A DNA stretch of 52,603 bases from Bacteroidota bacterium (lineage in GTDB: Bacteria > Bacteroidota > Bacteroidia > UKL13-3), in assembly GCA_947456185.1 (NCBI GenBank), contig CANGPW010000011.1, positions 1 through 52,603 of the forward strand, in the 5' to 3' direction. Positions 29,495 through 38,820 of this stretch are shown piece after piece. The notes under the pieces are model-generated. The model was not told where the DNA came from, did no database searches, and saw only the letters and a list, made by a program, of their open reading frames with translations. The translations under genes and the position numbers were made by a program. Within the stretch, counting starts at the first letter, position 1. Each line of letters opens with the position of its first letter.

Positions 29495-29953
29495 TTATTC
29501 TAAAATATATTCTTCGGCTTCTAAGCCATCGTTTTCTAATCTAATAATTGTTTGATGTGTGTGTGAACCAATGATAATTGCTTCAGCGATAAATAAACCG
29601 TCATCCTCTTCAATTAATACGTCATCAATTAGATGGTTTATTAAATGTTTCCAAGCATCCGTATGACTAGCATCACGGGTTTGATATTGTAAACTACCTT
29701 TAAATTCTACTTGCAATTGATGGTTCAATAGAGCAATGTCAAGCGTTGCTAAAGGTAATATCATTTCACTGATCTCCTCTGCTTTTTGTAAAATAAGTTT
29801 GGTATTATTGGTAAATAAAAGTTCAATATATTCTACAAAACTAAATATATCCTGAGGATTGGCTTTATTTACCCAAAAATGATAGGCTACTTTTTCAAGT
29901 ATTTTACCTTCAGCACTTTTTAGCAACTGTAAGTGCTCGGTATTATAATACAT
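29495..29953 (-). CDS. Hypothetical protein, adjacent to purC
   Basis: 152-aa ORF 3 nt downstream of purC on the same strand; no recognised domain. Confidence 0.65.
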   Translation of the reverse strand: MYYNTEHLQLLKSAEGKILEKVAYHFWVNKANPQDIFSFVEYIELLFTNNTKLILQKAEEISEMILPLATLDIALLNHQLQVEFKGSLQYQTRDASHTDAWKHLINHLIDDVLIEEDDGLFIAEAIIIGSHTHQTIIRLENDGLEAEEYILE

Positions 29954-29955
29954 AA

Positions 29956-30918
29956 TTATTTGGACGCTTTATTGGCTAATTTTTCTAATTCAACTAAAAT
30001 TACCTTTTCCATTTTGTCTTCAAAGTTTTCGTATCCATTTTTAACAAATTCATTACCAGTTATATTTTCATATAACTCTACATAACGATTGGTAATATTT
30101 TCAATTAAGTCATCAGGAAAAGTTGGTGCACTAGCCCCCTCTTGTCCTTGAAAACCTTGGCTAATCAACCATTGGCGAACAAATTCTTTTGAAAGTTGAC
30201 GTTGTTGTTGATCTTTTGCTTGTATTGCAGCATAAGTATCTGCATAAAAATAACGTGATGAATCAGGTGTATGAACTTCATCCATTAACATAATGATACC
30301 GTTTTTATTTCCAAATTCATATTTTGTATCAACTAGAATTAAGCCTTGTTTTAAAGCATATTCAGTTCCAAAAGCATATAAATCCCTGGTGTGTTTTTCT
30401 ATTTGTTCAAAATCATTTTCACTAACTAAACCTTGAGCTATGATATCTTCTTTGCTTATATCAGTATCATGTCCACTTTTGGCTTTAATAGTTGGAGTAA
30501 TTATTGGAGATGGGAATTTATCGTTTTCGAGCATTCCATTGGGCATTTCGATTCCGCAAATCATGCGTTTACCACTTTTGTATTCGCGCCAAGCATGTCC
30601 AGTTAAATAACCTCTTATTACAATTTCAACTTGGTAAGGCTTACATCTATGACCAATGGTTACATTTGTATGTGGCGATGAAATAATCCAATTTGGAACA
30701 ATGTTTTTTGTTAATTCAAAAAAGAATGCCGCAGTTTGATTCAACACCTGTCCTTTATAAGGAATTGCCTTAGTCATTACCACATCAAAAGCCGAAATTC
30801 TATCGGTGGCAATCATTACTAAAACATCATCATTTATATTATAAACATCACGAACTTTACCTCTATAGAAGTTTTTTTGTTTAGGAAAAAAAAAGTTAGT
30901 TGCAATTAGAGCTTTCAT
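29956..30918 (-). CDS. purC: Phosphoribosylaminoimidazolesuccinocarboxamide synthase
   Basis: 'RGKVRDVYNINDDVLVMIATDRISAFDVVM', 'VEIVIRGYLTGHAWREYKSG', 'LILVDTKYEFG', 'LMDEVHTPDSSRYF'. Confidence 0.96.
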   Translation of the reverse strand: MKALIATNFFFPKQKNFYRGKVRDVYNINDDVLVMIATDRISAFDVVMTKAIPYKGQVLNQTAAFFFELTKNIVPNWIISSPHTNVTIGHRCKPYQVEIVIRGYLTGHAWREYKSGKRMICGIEMPNGMLENDKFPSPIITPTIKAKSGHDTDISKEDIIAQGLVSENDFEQIEKHTRDLYAFGTEYALKQGLILVDTKYEFGNKNGIIMLMDEVHTPDSSRYFYADTYAAIQAKDQQQRQLSKEFVRQWLISQGFQGQEGASAPTFPDDLIENITNRYVELYENITGNEFVKNGYENFEDKMEKVILVELEKLANKASK

Positions 30919-31062
30919 AATTTATTGCTTTAAAAAACGAACTGCAATGATACTCATTTAAGTATTGAAATGTCATAAAATTGTTAACTATAACAAAACT
31001 TGAAGTTAATTTAACTGATATTCAATGTAATTGAAATATTACATTTTACTTAAAAAAAAATG

Positions 31063-31596
31063 TTAGAAAATTAAATCAAACTCCTTTTTAACAAAATCCA
31101 ATGCTTTGTGAGTAGGCGTTTCATCCATTTTCATTATTTCTTCAAAAATTGTCTTACTCAAATCAATTCCCACGCAATTTGGACCTAAATTAGCATAAGA
31201 AGTGTTGATTAAATTAATCATTTCCTCTTTTACTATTCTAATCATTTGCCAACATTGGCTCGATACGTATAGTTGTTGGGAAATATTATGAGCAAACTCC
31301 TGATTGATACTTGCTATCAATTCAATTTTTAATTGGGAAGCGCTGATTCCTGGTTGATGAATGCGCATGACCAAACTTTCTGGACTAATACGTTCTATAA
31401 ATAATATCAATCGTTCATAAGCTTGTAATTTTAAAGGCAAAATAGTTTTGTCTTGCTCTCTTCTTAAGTCAATCATTCTTTTTTGATATTTATCGTCAAA
31501 AAAAGCTTTTTGCTGATAATAAACTACTAAAAAAATGACCAATGCAGGCAATAAATATTTTATAAAATCTAGGAAAAATGCGAAACTTTCTACCAT
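31063..31596 (-). CDS. Conserved Bacteroidota membrane-anchored protein of unknown function
   Basis: One N-terminal TM helix 'LLPALVIFLVVYY' and a helical cytosolic region 'LRREQDKTILPLKLQAYERLILFIERISP'. Confidence 0.7.
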   Translation of the reverse strand: MVESFAFFLDFIKYLLPALVIFLVVYYQQKAFFDDKYQKRMIDLRREQDKTILPLKLQAYERLILFIERISPESLVMRIHQPGISASQLKIELIASINQEFAHNISQQLYVSSQCWQMIRIVKEEMINLINTSYANLGPNCVGIDLSKTIFEEIMKMDETPTHKALDFVKKEFDLIF

Positions 31597-31630
31597 AATT
31601 TGTTTTTTAAATGTAATTCAATGTTTAAAT

Positions 31631-32680
31631 CTATAAAACCTGATTTTCCTGTTCCGAGACAGTTTCAGTTTCTGTAGCTAATGGTTTTTCATTTGGATTA
31701 TCATCCAGTATTATTATTTTTTCTTCAATCATTTCAGATAGCTCTTCCATAGATTCTGGAAATGTTAACTCCATTATATTTTCAGATTCATCAATCATTT
31801 CAGATACTTCTTGTAAAGTTTCTTCCAATGAATTTTCATCCACCATTTCCTTTTGTTCGTTTATTGGTTCAATGGAATCAGTAATTTGTTTATCAATTAA
31901 AATAGGGGTTTCAATTAAAACTTCTTTTTCAATAACTGAATCTTGCGGATTGTTTTTTAAAAATAATAAGGCTTTTTCTGATGCTTGTTGTTCGGCTTGC
32001 TTTTTATTAGTATGTTCTGCTTCACCAAAAACTTTATCGTCAATAATAACTGTTAACTTATAAATTTTTTGTTTGCCATGAGCTAATTCAGTTACGTTAA
32101 AGTCAAGATTCATTCCCGCTTTTTGAGTAAACTCAATTAAACGACCTTTGAAATTCTTTTCTGTTTGCTGTAATTTATCTACATCAATATGGTAACGAAT
32201 TAGTTTTTCAATAATGAAATATTTTGAATTTTTATATCCTTGATCTAAAAAAATGGCACCAATAAAAGCTTCTAAAGCATTTCCAAAAATGCTGTTTCGA
32301 AGGTTAATATTTTGCATGCTTTTTTTATCGTACTCAACAAGTTTGCTTAAACCTATTTTTAGGGCTAAATCATTTAAACTTACTCTGCTTACAATTTTTG
32401 AACGAAGTTCAGTCAAAAAACCTTCATCTTTATATGGATATTTTTTAAATAAATATTCAGCAACAACAGAATTAAGTACCGCATCACCCAAATATTCCAA
32501 GCGCTCATTGCTATCTTTGCTCCCACTGTTATGAATTTTATTTGCAGTAGAATGATGACGCAATGATTGCTGATAACAACTTAAATTATAAGGCGTTAAT
32601 CCAGTAATCTGTTTTATTCTAATAAATAAAACACGATTAGAAGAAAAATAATACTTAAGATAGGGAAAAAAGGTAATCAA
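31631..32680 (-). CDS. rnc: Ribonuclease III with acidic C-terminal extension
   Basis: 'SNERLEYLGDAVLNSVVAEYLF' signature, 'NALEAFIGAIFLDQGYK', dsRBD 'KGRLIEFTQKAG...KQAEQQASEKALLFL'. Confidence 0.95.
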   Translation of the reverse strand: MITFFPYLKYYFSSNRVLFIRIKQITGLTPYNLSCYQQSLRHHSTANKIHNSGSKDSNERLEYLGDAVLNSVVAEYLFKKYPYKDEGFLTELRSKIVSRVSLNDLALKIGLSKLVEYDKKSMQNINLRNSIFGNALEAFIGAIFLDQGYKNSKYFIIEKLIRYHIDVDKLQQTEKNFKGRLIEFTQKAGMNLDFNVTELAHGKQKIYKLTVIIDDKVFGEAEHTNKKQAEQQASEKALLFLKNNPQDSVIEKEVLIETPILIDKQITDSIEPINEQKEMVDENSLEETLQEVSEMIDESENIMELTFPESMEELSEMIEEKIIILDDNPNEKPLATETETVSEQENQVL

Positions 32681-32682
32681 TT

Positions 32683-33936
32683 TTACTCCTCAAATTTCTT
32701 TAAAATAATGGAAGCATTATGTCCACCAAAACCAAAAGTATTGCTTAAAACAACTTTTACGTTCTTATGTTGTGCTTTGTTAAAAGTTAAATTTAACTTT
32801 TTGTCAAAAGCAGGATCATCAGTAAAATGATTGATTGTTGGAGGAATTATTCCTTTATTTATGGCAAATAAACCTGCAATGGCTTCTATAGCACCAGCAC
32901 CTCCAAGCAAATGACCAGTCATTGACTTGGTAGAGCTAATATTAATATTGAATGCATGTTCACCAAAAACATTTTGAATTGCTTTTATTTCTTGAGGATC
33001 TCCTAGAGGAGTAGATGTACCATGTACGTTTACATAATCAACTTCGTTTGGATTCATTTCTGCATCTAATAAAGCTGCTTTCATAACGTTTGAAGCACCA
33101 ATACCATCAGGATGTGGAGCAGTCATGTGATAAGCATCGGCTGTAGCGCCATATCCAACTATTTCACCATAAATTTTAGCGCCACGTGCTTTAGCATGTT
33201 CTAGTTCTTCTAGCATTAAAGCACCAGCACCTTCACCCAAAACAAAACCATCTCTATCCAAATCAAAAGGACGTGAGGCTGTTTCTGGACTATCATTTCT
33301 TTCAGATAATGCTTTCATGGAATTAAAACCTCCCATTGCAGCTTCATTAACGGCAGCTTCAGAACCACCTGTAAGAATCATATCTGCTCTATTTGATTGA
33401 ATATACATAAAGGCATCACCAATGGCATTGGAGCTTGATGCACAAGCTGAAACAACTGCAAAATTGGGACCTCTAAATCCATATTTGATTGATATTAAAC
33501 CTGCAGCAATATCTGCAATCATCATGGGTATAAAAAATGGACTAAAACGGGGAGTACCATCGCCTTTGGCAAATGAGGAAACTTCGTCTAAAAAAGTTTT
33601 TATTCCGCCAATTCCTGATGCCCAAATTACTCCTACTCTATCTTTGTTAACGGCATCTAAGTTAATTCCACTGTCTAAAACAGCTTCATCAGAAGTTACC
33701 ATAGCAAATTGAGTAAAACGATCCATTCTTCTGGCATCTTTTTTATCAAGATGTTGATTTGGATCAAAATTCTTTACTTCGCAAGCAAATTTTGTTTTGA
33801 ACTTGGAAGTATCAAATTGAGTAATTGGCGCACTGCCACTTACTCCATTTGATAATCCATTCCAATACTCCTGCAAACTGTTACCAATTGGAGTGATTGC
33901 TCCAAGGCCAGTAATTACTACTCTGCGTTTTGGCAT
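32683..33936 (-). CDS. fabF: Beta-ketoacyl-ACP synthase II
   Basis: 'VVITGLGAITPIGNS', 'VVSACASSSNAIGDAF', 'VNVHGTSTPLGD', 'STKSMTGHLLGGAGA'. Confidence 0.97.
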   Translation of the reverse strand: MPKRRVVITGLGAITPIGNSLQEYWNGLSNGVSGSAPITQFDTSKFKTKFACEVKNFDPNQHLDKKDARRMDRFTQFAMVTSDEAVLDSGINLDAVNKDRVGVIWASGIGGIKTFLDEVSSFAKGDGTPRFSPFFIPMMIADIAAGLISIKYGFRGPNFAVVSACASSSNAIGDAFMYIQSNRADMILTGGSEAAVNEAAMGGFNSMKALSERNDSPETASRPFDLDRDGFVLGEGAGALMLEELEHAKARGAKIYGEIVGYGATADAYHMTAPHPDGIGASNVMKAALLDAEMNPNEVDYVNVHGTSTPLGDPQEIKAIQNVFGEHAFNINISSTKSMTGHLLGGAGAIEAIAGLFAINKGIIPPTINHFTDDPAFDKKLNLTFNKAQHKNVKVVLSNTFGFGGHNASIILKKFEE

Positions 33937-33993
33937 GTAAAATAAGTTTTTGGAGATTAATTTTGTTTTAAAAATTTAAAATTCTAAATCTAA

Positions 33994-34233
33994 TTACGAT
34001 TTTACATTTGCTTCAATGTAAGTAACTGCTTGTCCAACTGTACCAATCTTTTCAGCTTGATCGTCTGGAATAGCAATATTAAATTCTTTTTCAAATTCCA
34101 TAATAAGCTCAACAGTATCTAAAGAATCTGCGCCTAAATCGTTTGTAAAACTTGCTTCGTCTGTAATTTCAGCTTCTTCAACACCAAGTTTATCCATGAT
34201 GATGGTTTTTACTTTTCCTCTAATTTCTGACAT
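33994..34233 (-). CDS. acpP: Acyl carrier protein
   Basis: '[43 protein letters not shown]'. Confidence 0.98.
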   Translation of the reverse strand: MSEIRGKVKTIIMDKLGVEEAEITDEASFTNDLGADSLDTVELIMEFEKEFNIAIPDDQAEKIGTVGQAVTYIEANVKS

Positions 34234-34481
34234 TTTTGTATTGTTTAAAATTTTTGATGTGGGTGCAAATAAAGCAGTTTTTATTAAAAAAATAAATTTT
34301 TTATATCATTCTAAAAAATCTGTAGCTCTAATTTGCTTAAAATTAATGAATTGTTTGTTTAATTATTTTGCTTTTTATTTTATAAGTATTTTATTTTCAT
34401 ATATTTATTGAAAAAGTAATTCTGAAATTATTGATTTGAAATTTTTTTTATTAATAACAATCAATATTTTTTGTGAGTATA

Positions 34482-35126
34482 TTATAATTTTATGCCATAA
34501 GCCAAGTCACCCGCATCGCCAATACCCGGAATTATGTAACTATTTTCATTCAAATCTTTGTCAATTGCTGCAGTTATGATGTTTGCATCTGGCATGAATC
34601 GTTGAACATAAACCAATCCTTGTTCGCTAGCAATTAAACTTGCAATGAATACATTTTTTGGTTTTCCATGTTTACAAAGTGCTTGATAAGCCAAAAACAT
34701 GCTTTTGCCAGTGGCTAACATGGGGTCTATTAATATAATAGTTTTATCTTTTAAAGTTGGCGAAGCCATGTATTCAACCACTATTTCAAATTCTCCTGGA
34801 GAGCTGTGTTTTCGATATGCAGAAACAAATGCAGAATCAGATTGGTCGTAAAAGTCTAAAAACCCTTCATGCATTATCAATCCCGCTCTTAAAATACTGC
34901 ATATTATTGGCTTTTCATTGATAACACTTGTTTGAACTTTAGCTAAGGGTGTTTCAGTTTGAACATATTTATAAATTAATTTCTTACTAATTTCATAAGC
35001 TAATATTTGAGCAATACGAAAAAGGTTTTTTCTAAACCTAAGTGTATCTTTTTGAATTTCTTTATCTCTTATTTGAGTCAAGTAATGTTGAATGATAGAA
35101 TTTGTTTCAGAAAGATTTGTAAGCAT
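34482..35126 (-). CDS. upp: Uracil phosphoribosyltransferase
   Basis: 'PIICSILRAGLIMHEGFLDFYD', 'IILIDPMLATGKSM', 'IIPGIGDAGDLAYG'. Confidence 0.94.
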   Translation of the reverse strand: MLTNLSETNSIIQHYLTQIRDKEIQKDTLRFRKNLFRIAQILAYEISKKLIYKYVQTETPLAKVQTSVINEKPIICSILRAGLIMHEGFLDFYDQSDSAFVSAYRKHSSPGEFEIVVEYMASPTLKDKTIILIDPMLATGKSMFLAYQALCKHGKPKNVFIASLIASEQGLVYVQRFMPDANIITAAIDKDLNENSYIIPGIGDAGDLAYGIKL

Positions 35127-35132
35127 AAGTAT

Positions 35133-36332
35133 TTATTTAACTTTAGGGGTTTTATATATTCTAACTGAATCTAGAGTATTAATATTCAAATTTATAGATT
35201 TCATTGTAACTTTTAATGGCTGAATTTGAAACTTGATGCTGTCTTGTTTTGTTAATGCTCTTACTTTAAGCAAATTGTTAATCTCATTCTGAAATTTATT
35301 GATTACTACATTAGTTTTTGCAAACTTAATTCCTTCACTTACAGTATATGGATCCGTTAAATCTGTTTGAAAAACCCTCACTCCGAATTCGCTGCTATTT
35401 TTTAACATAGGTGCAGCTGCAATTTGGTTGTAATGCTTAAAAAAAACAATGTCTCTAGTATTAAAGTTTTGAGCAGTAATGCTCTCCATTAAATTTCCTG
35501 TTGCTACTTCCCAAATTTTTATGCTTCCATCATTGCAACCTGTTGCACAATATTTACTATCAAAACTGAAGGCTACCGCAGTAACTTTCCAACAATCAAC
35601 AGTTAGTTTTTTTAGTTCATTTCCAGTTTTAATATCCCAAATTCTTGCACTTTTGTCGTTGCTACCACTTAATAGGTACTTCTGATTTGGACTAACTTCA
35701 ATGGCATTAACCACGTCTGTATGACCTATAAATGAACGTTGAGTTTGGCTATTTGCCACATTAATTACTCTGATGATTGGTTCTTGGCCAGCTACAAAAA
35801 TAGTTCTTGGATCGTTACTCATAGCTAAAGCATTAACCTTAACATCATTTTGTAATGTTCTTAATATATTTTGAGTTTCTAAACTCCAAATTATAATTTT
35901 ACCAGCATCGTCACCACTAAATATAACTTTTCCACTATTATCAAATGTTATCGCATTGATGTTTGCAGCATGTCCACTTGATGCCACTAACATTTTTATT
36001 TTTTTATAAGAACTGTCATAAACATTTATAACTAAATCGTTGGAAGCACTTGCCAACAAACTTCCTTCTTTACTGTATTTCAATGCATTAATCTGAGCAT
36101 TATGGGCATCTTTAATAGTTTTTACTAATTTTATTGCAGTATCGCAACTATAAAAATTGATCGAATTTTCCCATCCTGCAGAGGCCAATAAATTATATTT
36201 TAAAGAAAAAGCCAATGCATTTAAATCATTTGAATGACCAGGTAATATAAATTGATGAGAAGCTATTTGTTTTTGTGCAAAAAGCTGTTGTACTGAAAAT
36301 AAAGTGATTATAATAAATAAGATTTTTTTCAT
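35133..36332 (-). CDS. Secreted WD40 repeat protein
   Basis: Signal peptide; repeats such as 'HTDVVNAIEVSPNQKYLLSGSNDKSARIWDIKTG' and 'KVTAVAFSFDSKYCATGCNDGSIKIWEVATG'. Confidence 0.9.
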   Translation of the reverse strand: MKKILFIIITLFSVQQLFAQKQIASHQFILPGHSNDLNALAFSLKYNLLASAGWENSINFYSCDTAIKLVKTIKDAHNAQINALKYSKEGSLLASASNDLVINVYDSSYKKIKMLVASSGHAANINAITFDNSGKVIFSGDDAGKIIIWSLETQNILRTLQNDVKVNALAMSNDPRTIFVAGQEPIIRVINVANSQTQRSFIGHTDVVNAIEVSPNQKYLLSGSNDKSARIWDIKTGNELKKLTVDCWKVTAVAFSFDSKYCATGCNDGSIKIWEVATGNLMESITAQNFNTRDIVFFKHYNQIAAAPMLKNSSEFGVRVFQTDLTDPYTVSEGIKFAKTNVVINKFQNEINNLLKVRALTKQDSIKFQIQPLKVTMKSINLNINTLDSVRIYKTPKVK

Positions 36333-36400
36333 TTATTGGTTTAGGTATTTTTTGCAAACTAATAATTTTTGTTTAAAATATAAGTAATGGACAAAAATAT

Positions 36401-37051
36401 TTATATTAATCCTGCTTTTTTATACTTTGAATATGATTTACAATGGTCAGATAAAGGACAAATATTACATTTTGGCGAACGAGCGGTGCAAGTATATCTT
36501 CCATGTAAAATTAACCAATGATGAGCAATAGCTACAAATTCTTCAGGAATATATTCCAACAATTGATTTTCGGTTTGAAGCGGTGTTTTTGAATTTGTTA
36601 ATCCCAAACGATTACTAACTCTAAAAACGTGAGTATCTACCGCCATGCTTGGTTGATTAAAAACTACCGATGTAATTACATTGGCTGTTTTACGACCCAC
36701 CCCTGGTAATTTTATTAATTCCTCGGTGCTTTCAGGAATTTTATTTTTAAAATCTTTCACCAACATTTGAGCCATTCCTATTAAATGTTTGCTTTTGTTA
36801 CTTGGGTAACTAACCGATTTTATATAATAAAAAACTTCATCGAACTCTGCTTCTGCTAATTTTTTAGGATTTGGAAATGCTTTAAATAATTCTGGTGTGA
36901 CCAAATTAATTCTTTTATCGGTACATTGAGCTGAAAGAATTACTGCTATTAATAACTGAAACGGATTTTCGTAATGTAATTCTGTTTCTGCAATTGGCTG
37001 ATTAATTTTAAAATAATTAATAATATGCTCAAATCTTTCCTTTTTTCTCAT
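36401..37051 (-). CDS. nth: Endonuclease III
   Basis: HhH 'LPGVGRKTANVI', 'VDTHVFRVSNRLG', FeS cluster 'CTARSPKCNICPLSDHC'. Confidence 0.96.
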   Translation of the reverse strand: MRKKERFEHIINYFKINQPIAETELHYENPFQLLIAVILSAQCTDKRINLVTPELFKAFPNPKKLAEAEFDEVFYYIKSVSYPSNKSKHLIGMAQMLVKDFKNKIPESTEELIKLPGVGRKTANVITSVVFNQPSMAVDTHVFRVSNRLGLTNSKTPLQTENQLLEYIPEEFVAIAHHWLILHGRYTCTARSPKCNICPLSDHCKSYSKYKKAGLI

Positions 37052-37143
37052 AAAATAGCTTCGTAATATTTATACAATGTTTAAATCAAATTGTTTGAAC
37101 AATAATTCTATTGATTATTATTGCTCCAAAATAAACTAAAATC

Positions 37144-37671
37144 ATGAGATTTTTTATCACCATTGCCATCCTTTTTTCATTTAACTTTTATGCAAAAGCG
37201 CAAGAAAATACCGACAGCCTTCAAAATGCATTTAATCCTGAAAGCAAAAAAGCATTTTTCATGCCCAATAAAACGATTGTTTTCAATACTGCAGATTCTA
37301 TTAATCCTGAATTTGAAGTGGTAAATGGAAAAGAATTGGTTTTTAAATATGAGTTTAGAAGCAAAGAATATTTGATGATTTCGGATGATGAATTTGTAGA
37401 AAGATTGTTTTTTAAAGTTTTGCCAAAAGGTAATAAATTTGTTTATAACCTTCATAATTTCAAAAAATCACATTTATTATATTCCCAAAGTTGTTTTTGT
37501 ATGGATGCAGGAAATTATGTCATTCAAAAAGGAAGCATTGTAGGAAAAAAAGTAAATAAAAATACTTGGGATGTTCAAATAAAATTTAGCTTCATAGCTA
37601 GAAATACCAAGAATTTAGTGAACAAAACCTATCATTTAAAATACAAGATTGCGAAAAAAGATGACAACTAA
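37144..37671 (+). CDS. Secreted protein of unknown function
   Basis: Signal peptide MRFFITIAILFSFNFYAKAQ; no recognised domain. Confidence 0.7.
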   Translation: MRFFITIAILFSFNFYAKAQENTDSLQNAFNPESKKAFFMPNKTIVFNTADSINPEFEVVNGKELVFKYEFRSKEYLMISDDEFVERLFFKVLPKGNKFVYNLHNFKKSHLLYSQSCFCMDAGNYVIQKGSIVGKKVNKNTWDVQIKFSFIARNTKNLVNKTYHLKYKIAKKDDN

Positions 37672-38146
37672 TTTTGAAATAAAACCAGCAACCATTAACG
37701 ATGCACAAATCATTGTTGATTTAATAAAAGCCATTGCGGAATACGAAAAACTTTCTGACCAAGTACAAGCAACTCCCGAAACTATTATTGCGCATTTATT
37801 TTCACGTAAATCTTATGCTGAATGCATCATAGCATTTGAAAACAACAAACCTATTGGTTTTGCATTGTTCTTTCATAATTTTAGCACATTTGTAAGTAAA
37901 CCCGGAATTTATTTGGAAGATTTGTTTGTGTTAGAAAGCCACAGAGGAAAAGGATACGGCAAAAAATTATTGCTACAAGTAATTGCGTTAGCAAAACAAA
38001 GAAACTGTGGACGAGTTGAATGGAGTGTATTGAATTGGAATAAACCGGCTATTGATTTTTACGAAAGTTTGGGTGCTACCGCAATGAACGAATGGACTAC
38101 TTATAGGTTAAATGAAGAATCAATATCTACACTTTTAAACAAATGA
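37661..38146 (+). CDS. GNAT family N-acetyltransferase
   Basis: 'IYLEDLFVLESHRGKGYGKKLLLQVIALA', 'WSVLNWNKPAIDFYESLGA'. ATG at 37661 gives MTTNFEIKPATIND, overlapping the upstream gene by 11 nt. Confidence 0.92.
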   Translation: MTTNFEIKPATINDAQIIVDLIKAIAEYEKLSDQVQATPETIIAHLFSRKSYAECIIAFENNKPIGFALFFHNFSTFVSKPGIYLEDLFVLESHRGKGYGKKLLLQVIALAKQRNCGRVEWSVLNWNKPAIDFYESLGATAMNEWTTYRLNEESISTLLNK

Positions 38147-38622
38147 TTATAAATATATATACCGATGGCGCAGCAAGGGGAAACCCAGGAAATGGTGGCT
38201 ATGGCATAGTTTTAACAAGTGGGAAATTCAAAAAAGAACTTTCAGCTGGTTACCGATATACTACTAATAACCGCATGGAATTATTGGCCGTTATTGTTGC
38301 TTTGAAGCAATTAAAAAATCTAAATATGCAAGTAAATATTTATACCGATAGTAAATATGTGTGCGATGCTATTGAAAAAAAATGGGTTTTTGGTTGGAAA
38401 GCAAAAGGATTTGTAGGTAAAAAAAATGCCGATTTATGGAACGAGTTTTTGAAAATATTTGCGCAACATCAAGTAAAAATGCATTGGGTTAAAGGACATG
38501 CTGGCCACCCTGGAAACGAACGCTGCGATGTGTTAGCCACAGAAGCTGCCGATAATAAATCCAATTTGTTAATTGACCATGTATATGAACAAGAGCATAA
38601 AGCAGAAAATGGTTTGTTGTAA
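38143..38622 (+). CDS. rnhA: Ribonuclease HI
   Basis: 'IYTDGAARGNPGNGGYGIVL', 'TTNNRMELLAVIVAL', 'IYTDSKYVCDAI', 'WVKGHAGHPGNERCDVLA'. Start overlaps the GNAT stop. Confidence 0.97.
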   Translation: MIINIYTDGAARGNPGNGGYGIVLTSGKFKKELSAGYRYTTNNRMELLAVIVALKQLKNLNMQVNIYTDSKYVCDAIEKKWVFGWKAKGFVGKKNADLWNEFLKIFAQHQVKMHWVKGHAGHPGNERCDVLATEAADNKSNLLIDHVYEQEHKAENGLL

Positions 38623-38820
38623 ATAAATTTCATTTCAAAAAACTCCTTGAACTCGGTCATCGAGCTTGTCAAAACGATCCTCCATATTAAATTTAAAATA
38701 GTTCACTTTAAATTTTATACTATAAAAGTTAGCATTTATAATTATCGCCCCCTGATTCAATATAAAAATTTATTGCCAATGCAAATTAAAAATTCAATAT
38801 TTATTAAATATATTGCCCAC

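Noticed and set aside
32253-33712. Plus-strand ORFs opposite rnc and fabF
   Set aside because: Low-complexity antisense translations of conserved genes.
34196-34411. Plus-strand 71-aa ORF near acpP
   Set aside because: Begins antisense within acpP and continues through AT-rich intergenic DNA; hydrophobicity follows from T-richness.
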